Part shown: piece by piece, positions 8,851 through 18,391 of the stretch
Position numbering within the stretch: the stretch's first letter is position 1
How the letters are laid out: every line of letters begins with the position of its first letter
Assembly: GCA_026706895.1 (NCBI GenBank)
Contig: JAPOXW010000006.1
Coordinates: 62,001-126,000, forward strand
Direction of reading: 5' to 3'
DNA length: 64,000 nucleotides
Source of the DNA: Gammaproteobacteria bacterium
GTDB taxonomy: Bacteria > Pseudomonadota > Gammaproteobacteria > Poriferisulfidales > Poriferisulfidaceae
Notes under the pieces: model-generated
The model's input: the letters and a program-made list of their open reading frames with translations, nothing else
What the model was told of the DNA's origin: nothing
The model's database searches: none
Translations under genes and position numbers: made by a program

Positions 8851-9438
8851 ATGAAAAACCCTCTGACTTCCGTCAAAGGCACCCTGATCTCCGGGCTGGT
8901 CCTGGCGGTCGTCTTGGGCTGGCTGGTCGACATGAAGCTTGACCTCAACTGGATTTCGCTGGTCGTCTGGGCGCATGTCTTCGTCGGCATTATCTGGATC
9001 GGGTTGCTGTACTACTTCAATTTCGTGCAGATTCCCGGGGTTGCTGCGGCAATCGCGGACAGTGATGGCCCGGGACCTGCGGCCATCAACAAGTACATTG
9101 CCCCAACGGCGTTGCTATGGTTCCGCTGGGCGGCACTGCTGACCTGGCTGACCGGCGCGGCCGCACTGGAGATGCTGGGCATCGGGATCGGCAACGCCTT
9201 CTCGCTCGCCAGCCCGAACATTGGCATTGGCGTCTGGCTTGGTACTATAATGCTGCTCAACGTCTGGGGCTTGATCTGGCCCAACCAGAAGAAGGTGTTG
9301 GGCATGGTGGAGGCCACAGACGAGGAAAAGGCGAAAGCCAAGAAGGTCGCCATGCTGGCATCACGGACTAATACGTTACTGTCGATTCCCATGTTGATGT
9401 CGATGGTATCGTTCGGCCACGGGGGGTTGGCTTTCTAA
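8851..9438 (+). CDS. Urate oxidase N-terminal domain (PuuD-like) membrane protein
   Basis: A 195-residue membrane protein of the Urate_ox_N (PuuD N-terminal) family. There are several hydrophobic spans: GTLISGLVLAVVLGWLVDM, WISLVVWAHVFVGIIWIGLL and LLTWLTGAAALEMLGIGIGN. Its WAHVFVGIIWIGLLYYFNF stretch holds the family's conserved histidine, which may bind haem. Full PuuD also has a cytochrome c domain, which is absent, so a urate-hydroxylating role is not assured. The start at 8851 (MKNPLTSV) has AGGAGA at good spacing, and the track's earlier start is rejected. Its gene ends in a strong hairpin before argD. Confidence 0.7.
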   Translation: MKNPLTSVKGTLISGLVLAVVLGWLVDMKLDLNWISLVVWAHVFVGIIWIGLLYYFNFVQIPGVAAAIADSDGPGPAAINKYIAPTALLWFRWAALLTWLTGAAALEMLGIGIGNAFSLASPNIGIGVWLGTIMLLNVWGLIWPNQKKVLGMVEATDEEKAKAKKVAMLASRTNTLLSIPMLMSMVSFGHGGLAF

Positions 9439-9464
9439 ATACCTCGCGACCACCCCCTGTTGAG

Positions 9465-9496
9465 GGCAAGGCGGCAGCTACGGCTGCCGCTTTGCC
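9465..9496 (+). terminator. Strong hairpin with a UACG tetraloop after the PuuD-like gene
   Basis: A 14-bp stem (GGCAAGGCGGCAGC paired with GCTGCCGCTTTGCC, one G-U pair) closes on a C-UACG-G tetraloop, one of the exceptionally stable UNCG loops. It lies between the membrane-protein stop and the argD start. There is no clear T-run after it, so it may stabilise the mRNA end or attenuate transcription rather than act as a classical terminator. Confidence 0.55.
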
Positions 9497-9505
9497 TTAA
9501 CGAGC

Positions 9506-10696
9506 ATGCTTATGACTGACTCTGCCCTGCTTCCCACCTACGCCCGGCTCCCGGTACGCTTCGTGCGCGGGCAAGGGTGTCGGCTGTGGGACGAAAACGG
9601 CGACGAATACCTTGATGCCGTCGCCGGAATCGCCGTGTGCGCGCTGGGGCACTGCCATCCCGACGTGACTGCGGTCCTGCGCGAACAGGTGGGCGTTCTG
9701 GTCCACACCTCCAACCTTTACCGGATCGAACCGCAAGAGGCCCTGGCAAACCGGCTGGCCGAGGCTTCCGGCATGGAACGCGCCTTCTTCTGCAATTCCG
9801 GTGCGGAGGCGAACGAGTGCGCGCTGAAGATCGCAAGGCTGCACGCCGCCCGGAAGAACATCACGTCTCCGGAAGTGCTGGTGGTCGAGGGCGCGTTTCA
9901 CGGACGCACCCTGATGACGCTCAGCGCCTCGTCGGGAGCCCGGGTCCGTGATGGCTTCGCCCCTTACGCCGAAGGTTTCGTGCGGGTCGGCTTCAACGAC
10001 CTGCCCATGATGCAGGCCGCCCTTGCCCAGCACCCGAACGCGGTGGCGGTATTGATCGAGCCCATCCAGGGCGAAGGTGGCGTCCGCCCGGTCGACGACG
10101 ATTACCTGGTCGGCCTGCGCAAACTGTGCGACGCGCACGACGCGCTGCTGATCCTGGACGAAGTGCAAACCGGAATGGGCCGGACCGGCCGGCTCTTCGC
10201 CTACCAGCATGCCGGCATCCTGCCGGATGCCGTGACGCTTGCCAAGGCACTCGGCAATGGCTATCCTATCGGAGCCTGCCTGACACGGGGGGCCGCAGCG
10301 ACCGCCCTGACGGCCGGGCAACACGGCACGACATTCGGAGGCAGCCACCTCGCCTGCCGGGTCGGGCTTTCGGTTCTTGATGCCCTGGACAGGGAACAGC
10401 TTCCGGAACGCGCGGAACAACTGGGGAAGACCCTGATGGAACGTTTTCATGCCGCACTGGCGGAACTGCCCGGAATCGAGTCTATTCGCGGCCGGGGGCT
10501 GATGATCGGCATCGAGCTGAGCGAGCCGGTTCCCGATCTCGTCGCGCGGGCCCTTCAGGCGCGCCTGCTCATCAATGTGACCCAGGAACGGGTGATACGG
10601 CTCCTGCCGCCTTTGGTGATGAGCGACGAGGAAGCCGACCTTCTTTGCGAACGCCTGATCCCTCTCCTGGCAGAAGCGGCAGGAGGGACGGCATGA
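9506..10696 (+). CDS. argD: Acetylornithine aminotransferase
   Basis: A PLP-dependent class-III aminotransferase that turns N-acetylglutamate semialdehyde into N-acetylornithine. It has the cofactor region [18 protein letters not shown], the aspartate stretch [18 protein letters not shown] and the Schiff-base lysine in [16 protein letters not shown]. At 396 residues it is full length. The start may be ATG 9506 or ATG 9512. Its stop overlaps the argF start in ATGA, so argD and argF form an operon. Many such enzymes also serve lysine synthesis as succinyldiaminopimelate aminotransferase. Confidence 0.92.
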   Translation: MLMTDSALLPTYARLPVRFVRGQGCRLWDENGDEYLDAVAGIAVCALGHCHPDVTAVLREQVGVLVHTSNLYRIEPQEALANRLAEASGMERAFFCNSGAEANECALKIARLHAARKNITSPEVLVVEGAFHGRTLMTLSASSGARVRDGFAPYAEGFVRVGFNDLPMMQAALAQHPNAVAVLIEPIQGEGGVRPVDDDYLVGLRKLCDAHDALLILDEVQTGMGRTGRLFAYQHAGILPDAVTLAKALGNGYPIGACLTRGAAATALTAGQHGTTFGGSHLACRVGLSVLDALDREQLPERAEQLGKTLMERFHAALAELPGIESIRGRGLMIGIELSEPVPDLVARALQARLLINVTQERVIRLLPPLVMSDEEADLLCERLIPLLAEAAGGTA

Positions 10697-11595
10697 GCGT
10701 GCAGCACTTCCTGAGCCTGATGGACCTGAGCCCGGCCACGCTCGACAGCATCCTTGATCGGGCGGTGGAACTGAAGGAGATGCGCCGGAGCGGAACCGAC
10801 TGGGGACTGCTGGCCGGCAAGACCCTGGCGATGGTGTTCGACAAGAACTCGACCCGGACCCGGGTGTCGTTCGAGGCGGGCATGGCCCAGCTCGGCGGCA
10901 GCGCACTGTTCCTGTCCCCGCAATCCACGCAGCAGTCTCGCGGGGAGCCCGTCGAGGATGCGGCGCGGGTGCTGTCTTCAATGGCCGACGCGATCATGGT
11001 GCGCACCTACGCGCACGAGACGCTGGAGAATTACGCCCAGGCTTCGTCCGTGCCGGTCATCAACGGGTTGACCGACCGGCTGCACCCTTGCCAGCTCCTG
11101 GCCGACCTGTTGACGTGGCGGGAGTTGCGCGGCGACATCCGCGGCACCCAGGTCGCGTTCGTGGGCGACGGCAACAACATGTGCCGCTCGTACATCAATG
11201 CGGCCCGGCAGTTCGGTTTTTCCTTGCGCATCGCCACGCCCGCCGGCTATACGCCCGGCGAGGAGTGGTTGGACTGCGCTCCGGACCAGGTCCAGTGGCA
11301 CGAAGACCCGAATGCCGCCGTCGCCGACGCGCAGCTGGTCGTCACCGATGTCTGGGCCAGCATGGGCCAGGAAGACGAACATTCCGACCGGTGCCGGGTG
11401 TTCGAACCCTACCAGGTCAACGCCGAGCTGATGGCCCGGGCCGTTCCGGACGCTCTGTTCATGCACTGCCTCCCGGCCCACCGCGGCGAGGAAGTGACCG
11501 CCGAGGTGATCGACGGGCCGCAGAGCGTGGTCTGGCAGGAAGCGGAAAACCGGCTGCACGCGCAGAAGGCGCTGCTGGAGTTCCTCCTGGCCTGA
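10693..11595 (+). CDS. argF: Ornithine carbamoyltransferase
   Basis: Makes citrulline from ornithine and carbamoyl phosphate. The carbamoyl-phosphate loop [17 protein letters not shown], the HPCQ element in [12 protein letters not shown] and the ornithine-binding [11 protein letters not shown] motif are all present. The ATG at 10693 overlaps the argD stop by 4 nt and gives 300 residues, the normal length. The track's earlier start lies in argD. This gene ends the argDF operon; the next gene has its own promoter-like element. Confidence 0.93.
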   Translation: MSVQHFLSLMDLSPATLDSILDRAVELKEMRRSGTDWGLLAGKTLAMVFDKNSTRTRVSFEAGMAQLGGSALFLSPQSTQQSRGEPVEDAARVLSSMADAIMVRTYAHETLENYAQASSVPVINGLTDRLHPCQLLADLLTWRELRGDIRGTQVAFVGDGNNMCRSYINAARQFGFSLRIATPAGYTPGEEWLDCAPDQVQWHEDPNAAVADAQLVVTDVWASMGQEDEHSDRCRVFEPYQVNAELMARAVPDALFMHCLPAHRGEEVTAEVIDGPQSVVWQEAENRLHAQKALLEFLLA

Positions 11596-11660
11596 CTCCC
11601 GGGCGGTTCCCGTGCCCCGACTTCTCCTGATCGCGCGGAAGGAAAGAGCCGGAATTAATT

Positions 11661-11689
11661 TTGTGGAAAACGCTCATCGGGTCTATGAT
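11661..11689 (+). promoter_or_regulatory. Sigma70-like promoter for the TonB receptor
   Basis: TTGTGG (11661-11666), a 17-bp spacer and TATGAT (11684-11689) precede the ATG at 11717. The -10 matches five of six consensus bases and the spacing is ideal, but the -35 is weak. Confidence 0.45.
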
Positions 11690-11716
11690 GGGGGGAAGCG
11701 CAAGTGCGAGGAGCCC

Positions 11717-14700
11717 ATGGCGAAGAACATAGCCAACAATTGGATATGCGCCCGCATGTCCGATTCCGGTCACCGGCCCGACCCCGTGTTGCGCCAACTT
11801 GTCCCCCTGGGGGCCGCCGCGGGATTCCTGCTTTGCGCCTCCGGCATTCCGGCGCAGGCCGAGGAGCCTGAAGAAATCACCGTCACCGGCAGTTTCATCA
11901 AGCAGGACGCCAACGACGCCTCCATGCAGGTGGTCACGATGGACCGGGAGGCGCTGGACCTGCAGGGTTCGCCCTCCATGGTCGACCTGTTCAAGAACCT
12001 GAGCGCGAGCCACGGCATCATCGGCGAGAACAGCAGCTGGTACGGCACCGGACAGAACCTGGCGGAATCGGTCTCCAACGTCAACCTGCGCGGGCTGGGC
12101 GCTTCGCGTACGCTGGTGCTGATCAACGGCCGCCGGCAGGTCTACGTCCCGGCGCGCCTGGTGAGCGGTCGCTTCGTGGACGTGAACGCGATTCCCCAAG
12201 TGGCGATTGAACGCATCGACGTCCTGAAGGAGGGCGCCGCCGCCATCTACGGCTCGGATGCCATGGGCGGCGTGGTCAACTTCCATACGCGCAAGGATTT
12301 CGACGGTTTCGAACTGAGCGCCTCGCACGATTCCTTCGAGGACGCGGGCGACAGCACGATCGCGGGCATCTGGGGCGTTGATGTCGGCGACAGTGCGCAC
12401 CTGGTGGTCGCGGCGGAACACTACCGGCGGCAGGAATTGCAGACCGGGGAGCGCGACTGGGGCCTGCGGGAATTCGACGGGCTGCTCAATGGCTGGTCGA
12501 GCGTGGGCAACCCGGGAACCTACTACCGGATGACGGATGACCAGACGCGCGTCGCAGGCGGGCCCACGATTAACGACCCCCGCTGCAAGGAGTTCGGCGG
12601 GTTCGCGGAAACCTGGACCTGCCGGTTTCGCTACAGCCAGTTCGACAACCTGATCGAGAAGCAGGACCACACCCGGATCTTCGCGGAGCTCAACGGCGAT
12701 TTCGAGACCGGCATGAGCTACCACCTGGAGGCGATGTACTCCGAGGCGGACATCCCCGAGTGGCGCAACACGCCGTCCTATCCGCCGGCCGCCTGGGCGA
12801 ACATCGACGAGGTCAACTTCATTGGACCCGGCCATCCCGCTTTCGACAGCCTGAAGACGCTCTTTGATGTCGACCAGGCCGCGGGCTTCGGCTTCCGGGG
12901 GCGGTCGGTCGGGAACTCCGGGCCGGCGCGGTTCCTGAAGCGGGAATCGGAGACCTGGCGCGTGGCGGCATCGGTCAACGACGAAATCAACCTGTTCGGC
13001 GACAACCTGTACGAATACGACGTGGGCTTCTCCCACTCGCATTCCGAAGGCACCGTGGGCCAGCCCGCGGAGTACATCACCCGGCGCTTCCTGGCGTACC
13101 GCGGCTACGGCGGCCCGAACTGCGGCGTGGAGGCGCTGCCGGACCGCACCAAGAAGTCCGGCCTGAAGCTCGGCGACACCACAGGCAAGCGCCCCGGGGT
13201 CGGCGACTGCATGTACTACAACCCGTACAGCCACGCGCTGCAGTACTCCGAGCAGCCGGGCGCCGAGTTCTCCACGCGCGCCAACCCCGACTACGACGAG
13301 ACACGGGCGAACAGCCGGGAATTGCTCGACTGGATGGTCGGCAGCGAGGTCTCCCTGGACAGCGAGGCGGACCTGTACGTGTTCGACCTCACCCTGACCG
13401 GCGACGTGGGCGAGGACATGGGCAGCTTCGCCGCCGGCTACCAGTTCCGCCGCTTCGAGGCCGAGGCGACCCCGAACCGGCCCGGCGACCTCAGCATCAA
13501 CCCGTGCCGGGTCAACAAGGACCAGGCCCCCGGCGCATCCGACGAGGAATTGGACTGCGCCGAACGGAACAAGAACCTTGATGCCGAAGGCAATCCCAGC
13601 AGCGATCCGATCGCATTCACGGACGGGCAGATCGGCGCGTTCGGCTTCACCGTCGGGAACTACCCCTATTCCACGCATCAGACCACCCATTCGTTCTTCG
13701 GCGAGTGGGCCTACGACATCAGCGACACGATGAACATGCAGCTCGCCGCCCACTACGAAGAGCACGACGAGTCCAGCACGTTCGACCCGAAGGCCGCGTT
13801 GCTGTGGGACGTGTCGGACTCGGTCACCCTGCGCGGGTCGGTGCAGACGACTTTCCGCGCGCCCTCGGTGGACGACCTGAACGAGGACCCCTTCTACCGG
13901 CAGGAGTGGGTCGCCGGCGCCTACAAGCCGATCGAGGTGCGCGGGGACAAGAGCCTGGACCCTGAAGAGGCGCTGACCTACAACATCGGCATGTTCGCGG
14001 AATTTGGCGACGGCGTGGAGTTGACGCTGGACTACTGGAAATACATCTTCGACGACCCCATCACGGCGACCCCGCACGGGGCGATCCTCTCAACCTACAC
14101 GAACAATTGGGCCGACGAGGAGGGGAACTTCAACCCCAACGCAAGCGCTTCGCCAGTGGACGACCTCATCGTCTGCGCCGCAGGAACCGGGCATGCGGCC
14201 AAGACTCCGACGAAAGAGTGCCAGGTCGAGGCGATCCGCACACGGATGATCAACGGCCCGACCATCCGCACGTCCGGGCTGGATTTCAACCTGGGCGGCC
14301 GCCACGACACGGAACGGGGCATCTTCTCCTGGGGGCTGGGCGGCACCTACCTCCTGGAATACGACGTGGATGCCATGAATTTCCGGGGAATCCAACTGAG
14401 GGGCAAGATCGAGGCGGCCGGCTACTACAATGATCCCAGCGACTTCGACATCCCGCCACTGCCGCGATGGAAAGGGCACGGCTTCGCCAGTTACGTCTCG
14501 GGCGACTGGACCACCAGCCTCTACATGAACTACATCTCCGCCTATGACGACAGGAGGGCGGGCAGCCTTTACCCGGACATCGACAGTTTCGTCACCCTGG
14601 ACATCGGCCTGCGCTGGGAACCGCCGGCCGGAAACACGACGCTGACGCTCACCGTTCACAACATCGCGGACGAGGACCCGCCTGCGGCGGATTGGGAGGC

Positions 14701-14776
14701 GGCGCACGACAACCTGACCCACGACGCCAAGGGCCGCCGGGTCAAACTGGGCTTCAAGTACGCTTTCGGCGGCTGA
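11717..14776 (+). CDS. TonB-dependent outer-membrane receptor
   Basis: An outer-membrane active transporter of about 1019 residues. It has an N-terminal signal region (LGAAAGFLLCASGIPAQA) and a TonB-box-like stretch EEITVTGSFI. A plug domain follows (NVNLRGLGASRTLVLINGR, then IDVLKEGAAAIYGSDAMGG), and then a 22-strand barrel with long loops ending in a final strand that closes with Phe (KLGFKYAFGG region). The ATG at 11717 has an AGGAG site. The substrate is unknown. The large size, cysteine-bearing extracellular loops and plug sequence resemble receptors for peptides, glycans or other bulky ligands more than classical siderophore receptors. Neighbours (argF, phoU) give no hint. Confidence 0.88.
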   Translation: MAKNIANNWICARMSDSGHRPDPVLRQLVPLGAAAGFLLCASGIPAQAEEPEEITVTGSFIKQDANDASMQVVTMDREALDLQGSPSMVDLFKNLSASHGIIGENSSWYGTGQNLAESVSNVNLRGLGASRTLVLINGRRQVYVPARLVSGRFVDVNAIPQVAIERIDVLKEGAAAIYGSDAMGGVVNFHTRKDFDGFELSASHDSFEDAGDSTIAGIWGVDVGDSAHLVVAAEHYRRQELQTGERDWGLREFDGLLNGWSSVGNPGTYYRMTDDQTRVAGGPTINDPRCKEFGGFAETWTCRFRYSQFDNLIEKQDHTRIFAELNGDFETGMSYHLEAMYSEADIPEWRNTPSYPPAAWANIDEVNFIGPGHPAFDSLKTLFDVDQAAGFGFRGRSVGNSGPARFLKRESETWRVAASVNDEINLFGDNLYEYDVGFSHSHSEGTVGQPAEYITRRFLAYRGYGGPNCGVEALPDRTKKSGLKLGDTTGKRPGVGDCMYYNPYSHALQYSEQPGAEFSTRANPDYDETRANSRELLDWMVGSEVSLDSEADLYVFDLTLTGDVGEDMGSFAAGYQFRRFEAEATPNRPGDLSINPCRVNKDQAPGASDEELDCAERNKNLDAEGNPSSDPIAFTDGQIGAFGFTVGNYPYSTHQTTHSFFGEWAYDISDTMNMQLAAHYEEHDESSTFDPKAALLWDVSDSVTLRGSVQTTFRAPSVDDLNEDPFYRQEWVAGAYKPIEVRGDKSLDPEEALTYNIGMFAEFGDGVELTLDYWKYIFDDPITATPHGAILSTYTNNWADEEGNFNPNASASPVDDLIVCAAGTGHAAKTPTKECQVEAIRTRMINGPTIRTSGLDFNLGGRHDTERGIFSWGLGGTYLLEYDVDAMNFRGIQLRGKIEAAGYYNDPSDFDIPPLPRWKGHGFASYVSGDWTTSLYMNYISAYDDRRAGSLYPDIDSFVTLDIGLRWEPPAGNTTLTLTVHNIADEDPPAADWEAAHDNLTHDAKGRRVKLGFKYAFGG

Positions 14777-14794
14777 TACGCCACCGTATTCCGG

Positions 14795-15517
14795 TCAGAT
14801 CTGCGCTTCGGCCAGTTCTTTCTCCACCTGCTCGATCGAGATGTGGCGCAGGTCCTTGCCGAGGACCTGGTACAGCACGTGCTCGCAGATGTTGGCCGCA
14901 TGGTCGCCGATGCGCTCCAGCGCCTTGGCGCACCACAGGATTTCCAGCACCAGGCGGATGTCGTGCGGATCCTCCATCATGAACGTGATCATCTGCCGGA
15001 TCGCGGCTTCGTACTCCTGATCGACCTCGGCATCCGCCTTGAGAACTTCCAGCGCCTGTTCCGGGTCCAGCCGGGCGAATGAATCGAGCGACTTGCGCAA
15101 CATGTCCAGGACATGGCGGGCGATGTGTTTCACGGCGCGCAGGTGCCGCTTGCGAACCGCCTGGTAATCCAGCTGCATCGTCATGCGGGCGATCTTTTCC
15201 GCCTCGTCCCCGACCCGCTCCAGGTCCGTCGTGGCCTTGATCACCGCGATCACCGTGCGCAGGTCCATGGCGACCGGGTGCTGCAGGGCCAGGAATTCGC
15301 TGCATTCCTCGTCGATCTTGACTTCCAGCGCATTAATCTTGAAGTCTTCGCGGGCAATCTTCTTGGCCAGTTTCTGGTTCCCATCAAGGAACGCTTGCAC
15401 TGCGGAGGAGACATGCTGCTCCGCCAGCCCCCCCATCTCCAGGGTATGGCTGCGCACGTTCTTCAGAAACCGCGCGAACTCGCTGGACGTGTGCTGGATT
15501 ACGTCTTCCGGCTCCAT
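14795..15517 (-). CDS. phoU: Phosphate signalling protein PhoU
   Basis: A cytoplasmic metal-binding helical protein that links the Pst transporter to the PhoR/PhoB two-component system and keeps the Pho regulon off in high phosphate. Two tandem three-helix repeats with the E/D-rich motif are visible (KATTDLERVGDEAEKIARM and LWCAKALERIGDHAANICE). At 240 residues it is of normal length. It lies about 46 kb from the pst genes in this window rather than at the end of the pst operon. It is 18 nt downstream of the MFS gene and converges on the TonB receptor gene. Confidence 0.93.
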   Translation of the reverse strand: MEPEDVIQHTSSEFARFLKNVRSHTLEMGGLAEQHVSSAVQAFLDGNQKLAKKIAREDFKINALEVKIDEECSEFLALQHPVAMDLRTVIAVIKATTDLERVGDEAEKIARMTMQLDYQAVRKRHLRAVKHIARHVLDMLRKSLDSFARLDPEQALEVLKADAEVDQEYEAAIRQMITFMMEDPHDIRLVLEILWCAKALERIGDHAANICEHVLYQVLGKDLRHISIEQVEKELAEAQI

Positions 15518-15535
15518 TGCACTGCTCCGGTTACC

Positions 15536-16891
15536 TTAACCCTCTTCCATTCTACTCACTGACCGCCCTTCCATGAAGGGTGCAAGCCGACGACGGTTCA
15601 TCGCGATCAGCAGGAGGCTCGGTATCACCATCAGGGTCGTGATGACGAAGAATAGCGGCCAGTCACCCCCCAACCCGTCGATCAGAATGCCGCTGCCGGC
15701 GGCAAGCAGGGTCCGGGACAGCGTGCCCAAGGAGGCCAGCGCCGCATACTGGGTCGCAGTCCAGTTCCGGTCACACAACTGCGACAGGAAGGCGACAAAC
15801 GCGACAGTCGAGATCGCCGTGGTGAACTGGTCGGCGATCACGGCAACCACGAACAGCCCCGACGACGGGTACCAGGCCAGCAACGCGAAGAGCAGGTTGG
15901 TCAATGCCATCGCCACGCCGCCGATGATGATCCCGCGCAGCAAGCCGTAGCGGGCATTGATCAGGCTGCCCAGCACCGCGAAGACGGCAATGGCCACGGC
16001 CCCGTAACCCTTGGAGTACAGCGCGATATCCGACTTGGAGAAGCCGATCTCGGTATAGAACACCAGCGACATCCGCCCCAGGAAAGCCTCGCCCACCTTG
16101 AACAGGAAGATCGCCAGCAGCAGGAAGACTGCAAGCTGCGCCCCGTAGCGCACCACGAAACTCCGCACGGGGTGCACGTACATCTTTACGAGATGGAGCC
16201 CCCGACTGACGGTCCGCTTCACCGCCTGCCGGGGCCGGTCGGGTTCCGGCACCAGCCAGAGAAACAGCCCGACCAGCACGCCGGCCAGCAGGATCAACCA
16301 CAGATAACCATGCTGCCAAGCCCGTTCGATTCCGGCTTCCTGCAACTGCTCCACCAACCACAGGGCAAGCCCTCCCCCCAAACCGTATCCGATCCACCAG
16401 CCGGAAGTCGCCATCGCCGAGCCTCCGCCGACCTTGCGCGGCTCGTCTTCGCGGAACTGTTCGATTCGCAAAGCGTCAATCGCAACGTCCTGGGTCGCAC
16501 CGGCAGCCGCCAGCACCACCGCCCAGACCGCAATCCACTCAAGCTGCCCGTCGGGCTCCAGGCGCGACAGCGCGGCTAGGCAGACGACGATCACCGTCTG
16601 CATGGCGACGATCCAGGATCGTCGGGGACCCAGCCATCGGGCCAGAATCGGTAAGCGCACCGCATCCACGATGGGGGCCCATGCGACATTGACCGCGTAC
16701 ACCACCAGCACGAGGCCGAACAGGCCGATGTCCGTCCGGCTGAACCCACTCTCCTGCAGCCACAGGGTCATCATGGACAATACCGCGACCTGCGGCAGCC
16801 CGCTCAAGGTGCCGATCAGAAGGATCCGCACCATCCGGATATCTCGGTACATAGCCAGCGTCTCGCGCCAGCTCAGCGTGTGAATTTCCAC
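15536..16891 (-). CDS. AmpG-type major facilitator permease
   Basis: A 12-helix inner-membrane transporter of the AmpG/muropeptide permease group, which imports cell-wall turnover products. Family motifs are visible: LSGLPQVAVLSMMTLWLQE near the start, AAAGATQDVAIDALRIEQF, and SGWWIGYGLGGGLALWLVEQ. It starts with GTG at 16891, 7 nt after the xthA stop. At 451 residues it fits. Because peptidoglycan amidases and AmpG act in the same recycling route it may serve that role, but some relatives carry other substrates. Confidence 0.78.
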   Translation of the reverse strand: MEIHTLSWRETLAMYRDIRMVRILLIGTLSGLPQVAVLSMMTLWLQESGFSRTDIGLFGLVLVVYAVNVAWAPIVDAVRLPILARWLGPRRSWIVAMQTVIVVCLAALSRLEPDGQLEWIAVWAVVLAAAGATQDVAIDALRIEQFREDEPRKVGGGSAMATSGWWIGYGLGGGLALWLVEQLQEAGIERAWQHGYLWLILLAGVLVGLFLWLVPEPDRPRQAVKRTVSRGLHLVKMYVHPVRSFVVRYGAQLAVFLLLAIFLFKVGEAFLGRMSLVFYTEIGFSKSDIALYSKGYGAVAIAVFAVLGSLINARYGLLRGIIIGGVAMALTNLLFALLAWYPSSGLFVVAVIADQFTTAISTVAFVAFLSQLCDRNWTATQYAALASLGTLSRTLLAAGSGILIDGLGGDWPLFFVITTLMVIPSLLLIAMNRRRLAPFMEGRSVSRMEEG

Positions 16892-16898
16892 TTCGTGC

Positions 16899-17669
16899 TC
16901 ACTCCGGCAGTTCGTAGTCCATGATCAACGGCGAGTGGTCGGAAAACCGCTGCGCCTTGTAAATGCGTACACGGCGGGCGCAGTTTGCCAGGTTCCGCGA
17001 CACCACCTGGTAGTCGATCCGCCAGCCCACGTTCTTGTCCCAGGCCCGGCCGCGGTTGGACCACCAGGTGTATTGCCCGGGCCTCGCATCGACCTCCCGA
17101 AAGGCGTCCACGAACCCTCCCCGACCGAACACCTGGTCCATCCAGGCCCGTTCTTCCGGAAGGAAGCCGGAATTTTTCTGGTTCGAGCGCCAGTTCTTCA
17201 AGTCGATTTCGCGGTGCGCGATATTCCAGTCGCCGCACACGATGGCGCGCCGGCGCCGCAGGGACTGGAGGTGCACCATGAACTCGTCCATGAACCGGTA
17301 TTTCGCCTGCTGGCGTTCCTCGCTCGAAGACCCGGACGGTGCATACAGGGAAACCACCGACAGGCGGCCGAAGCGGGCCTCCAGGCAGCGACCCTCCGGA
17401 TCGAACTCGGCCGAGCCGAAACCCTCGATGATCCGGTCCGGCTTCTCCCGCGAGAACAAAGCCACGCCGCTGTAGCCGGGCCGCTCGGCCGGATGGTAGC
17501 AGCAATGGAACGACTTCGGATAGAACGCCGGCGCATCGATCTGGTGCAGGTGGGCCTTGAGCTCCTGCAGGCAGACCACGTCCGCCCGCTGGCGGGCCAG
17601 CCACCGGAAGAATCCCTTGCGCTCGGCGCTGCGGATGCCATTCGCATTGAGCGTGATGATGCGCATCAT
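16899..17669 (-). CDS. xthA: Exodeoxyribonuclease III (AP endonuclease)
   Basis: A DNA repair enzyme of the exonuclease-endonuclease-phosphatase fold that incises at abasic sites. Motifs: MRIITLNANGIRSAERKG at the N-terminus, VCLQELKAH, CGDWNIAHREID, WRIDYQVVS and FSDHSPL. The ATG at 17669 (MMRI) yields 256 residues and places its start 57 nt from the divergent pyrE. The adjacent ORF in another frame (16873-17742) is a shadow. Confidence 0.93.
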   Translation of the reverse strand: MMRIITLNANGIRSAERKGFFRWLARQRADVVCLQELKAHLHQIDAPAFYPKSFHCCYHPAERPGYSGVALFSREKPDRIIEGFGSAEFDPEGRCLEARFGRLSVVSLYAPSGSSSEERQQAKYRFMDEFMVHLQSLRRRRAIVCGDWNIAHREIDLKNWRSNQKNSGFLPEERAWMDQVFGRGGFVDAFREVDARPGQYTWWSNRGRAWDKNVGWRIDYQVVSRNLANCARRVRIYKAQRFSDHSPLIMDYELPE

Positions 17670-17725
17670 GCCCGGACCCCCGACCGCATCGGATAAAATT
17701 TGCCTTGGATTCCCCGCAGACCGGC

Positions 17726-18391
17726 ATGCCGTCCCCCGACACAACCCCGCCGACCGACTACCGGGCCGCGTTTCTGCAGCTCGCGCTTGAGTACGAATGC
17801 TTGAAATTCGGCGATTTCACGCTGAAGTCCGGTCGCAAGAGCCCGTATTTCTTCAATGCCGGGTCCTTCAACGACGGTACGGCGCTGGAACAGGTCGGGG
17901 CGTTCTATGCCCAAGCCGCCACCGATGCGGGTATCCAGTTCGACATGCTGTTCGGCCCGGCCTACAAGGGCATTCCCCTGGCCACCGCCGCCGCCTGCGC
18001 GTTCCAGCGGCTTTACGGCCAGACCGTGCCGGTGGGTTTCGACCGAAAGGAGGTCAAGGATCATGGCGATCAGGGGCAGACCTACGGAGCCCCGATCGAA
18101 GGCCGGGTACTGCTTGTAGATGATGTGGTCTCGTCGGGAATCACGGTCCGGGGATCGGTGGATCTGATCCGGTCGCTCGGCGCCACACCAGTCGGGTTAC
18201 TCATCCTGATGGATCGCGGCGAACGCGGACAAGGCCAACTCTCTGCGGTACAGGAACTTGAAGAGCATTGCGGGATTCCGGTCATTTCGGTTGCGTGCGC
18301 CGGCGATTTCCATCAGTTCCTGAAAGACGTCCCGCAGTATCGGCAGTATCAAGGGCAGATCGAAGATTATCTCAGGGAATACGGGGCCTGA
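17726..18391 (+). CDS. pyrE: Orotate phosphoribosyltransferase
   Basis: Converts orotate and PRPP to OMP in pyrimidine synthesis. The PRPP-binding signature VLLVDDVVSSGITVRGSVD is intact, as are the catalytic loop region FDRKEVKDHGDQG and the dimer segment FGPAYKGIPLA. The ATG at 17726 (MPSPDTTP) gives 221 residues; the track's earlier TTG at 17705 is possible but less likely. It is divergent from xthA, a pairing also seen in other proteobacteria, and its 3' end overlaps aroE by 20 nt tail to tail. Confidence 0.93.
   Translation: MPSPDTTPPTDYRAAFLQLALEYECLKFGDFTLKSGRKSPYFFNAGSFNDGTALEQVGAFYAQAATDAGIQFDMLFGPAYKGIPLATAAACAFQRLYGQTVPVGFDRKEVKDHGDQGQTYGAPIEGRVLLVDDVVSSGITVRGSVDLIRSLGATPVGLLILMDRGERGQGQLSAVQELEEHCGIPVISVACAGDFHQFLKDVPQYRQYQGQIEDYLREYGA

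Noticed and set aside
9497-10981. 494-codon minus-strand ORF antisense to argD and argF
   Set aside because: Both plus-strand genes have clear catalytic motifs; this ORF has none.
11459-14077. 872-codon minus-strand ORF antisense to the TonB receptor
   Set aside because: A shadow of the real receptor gene in GC-rich DNA: the translation is arginine/valine rich, without family motifs, and crosses the end of argF.
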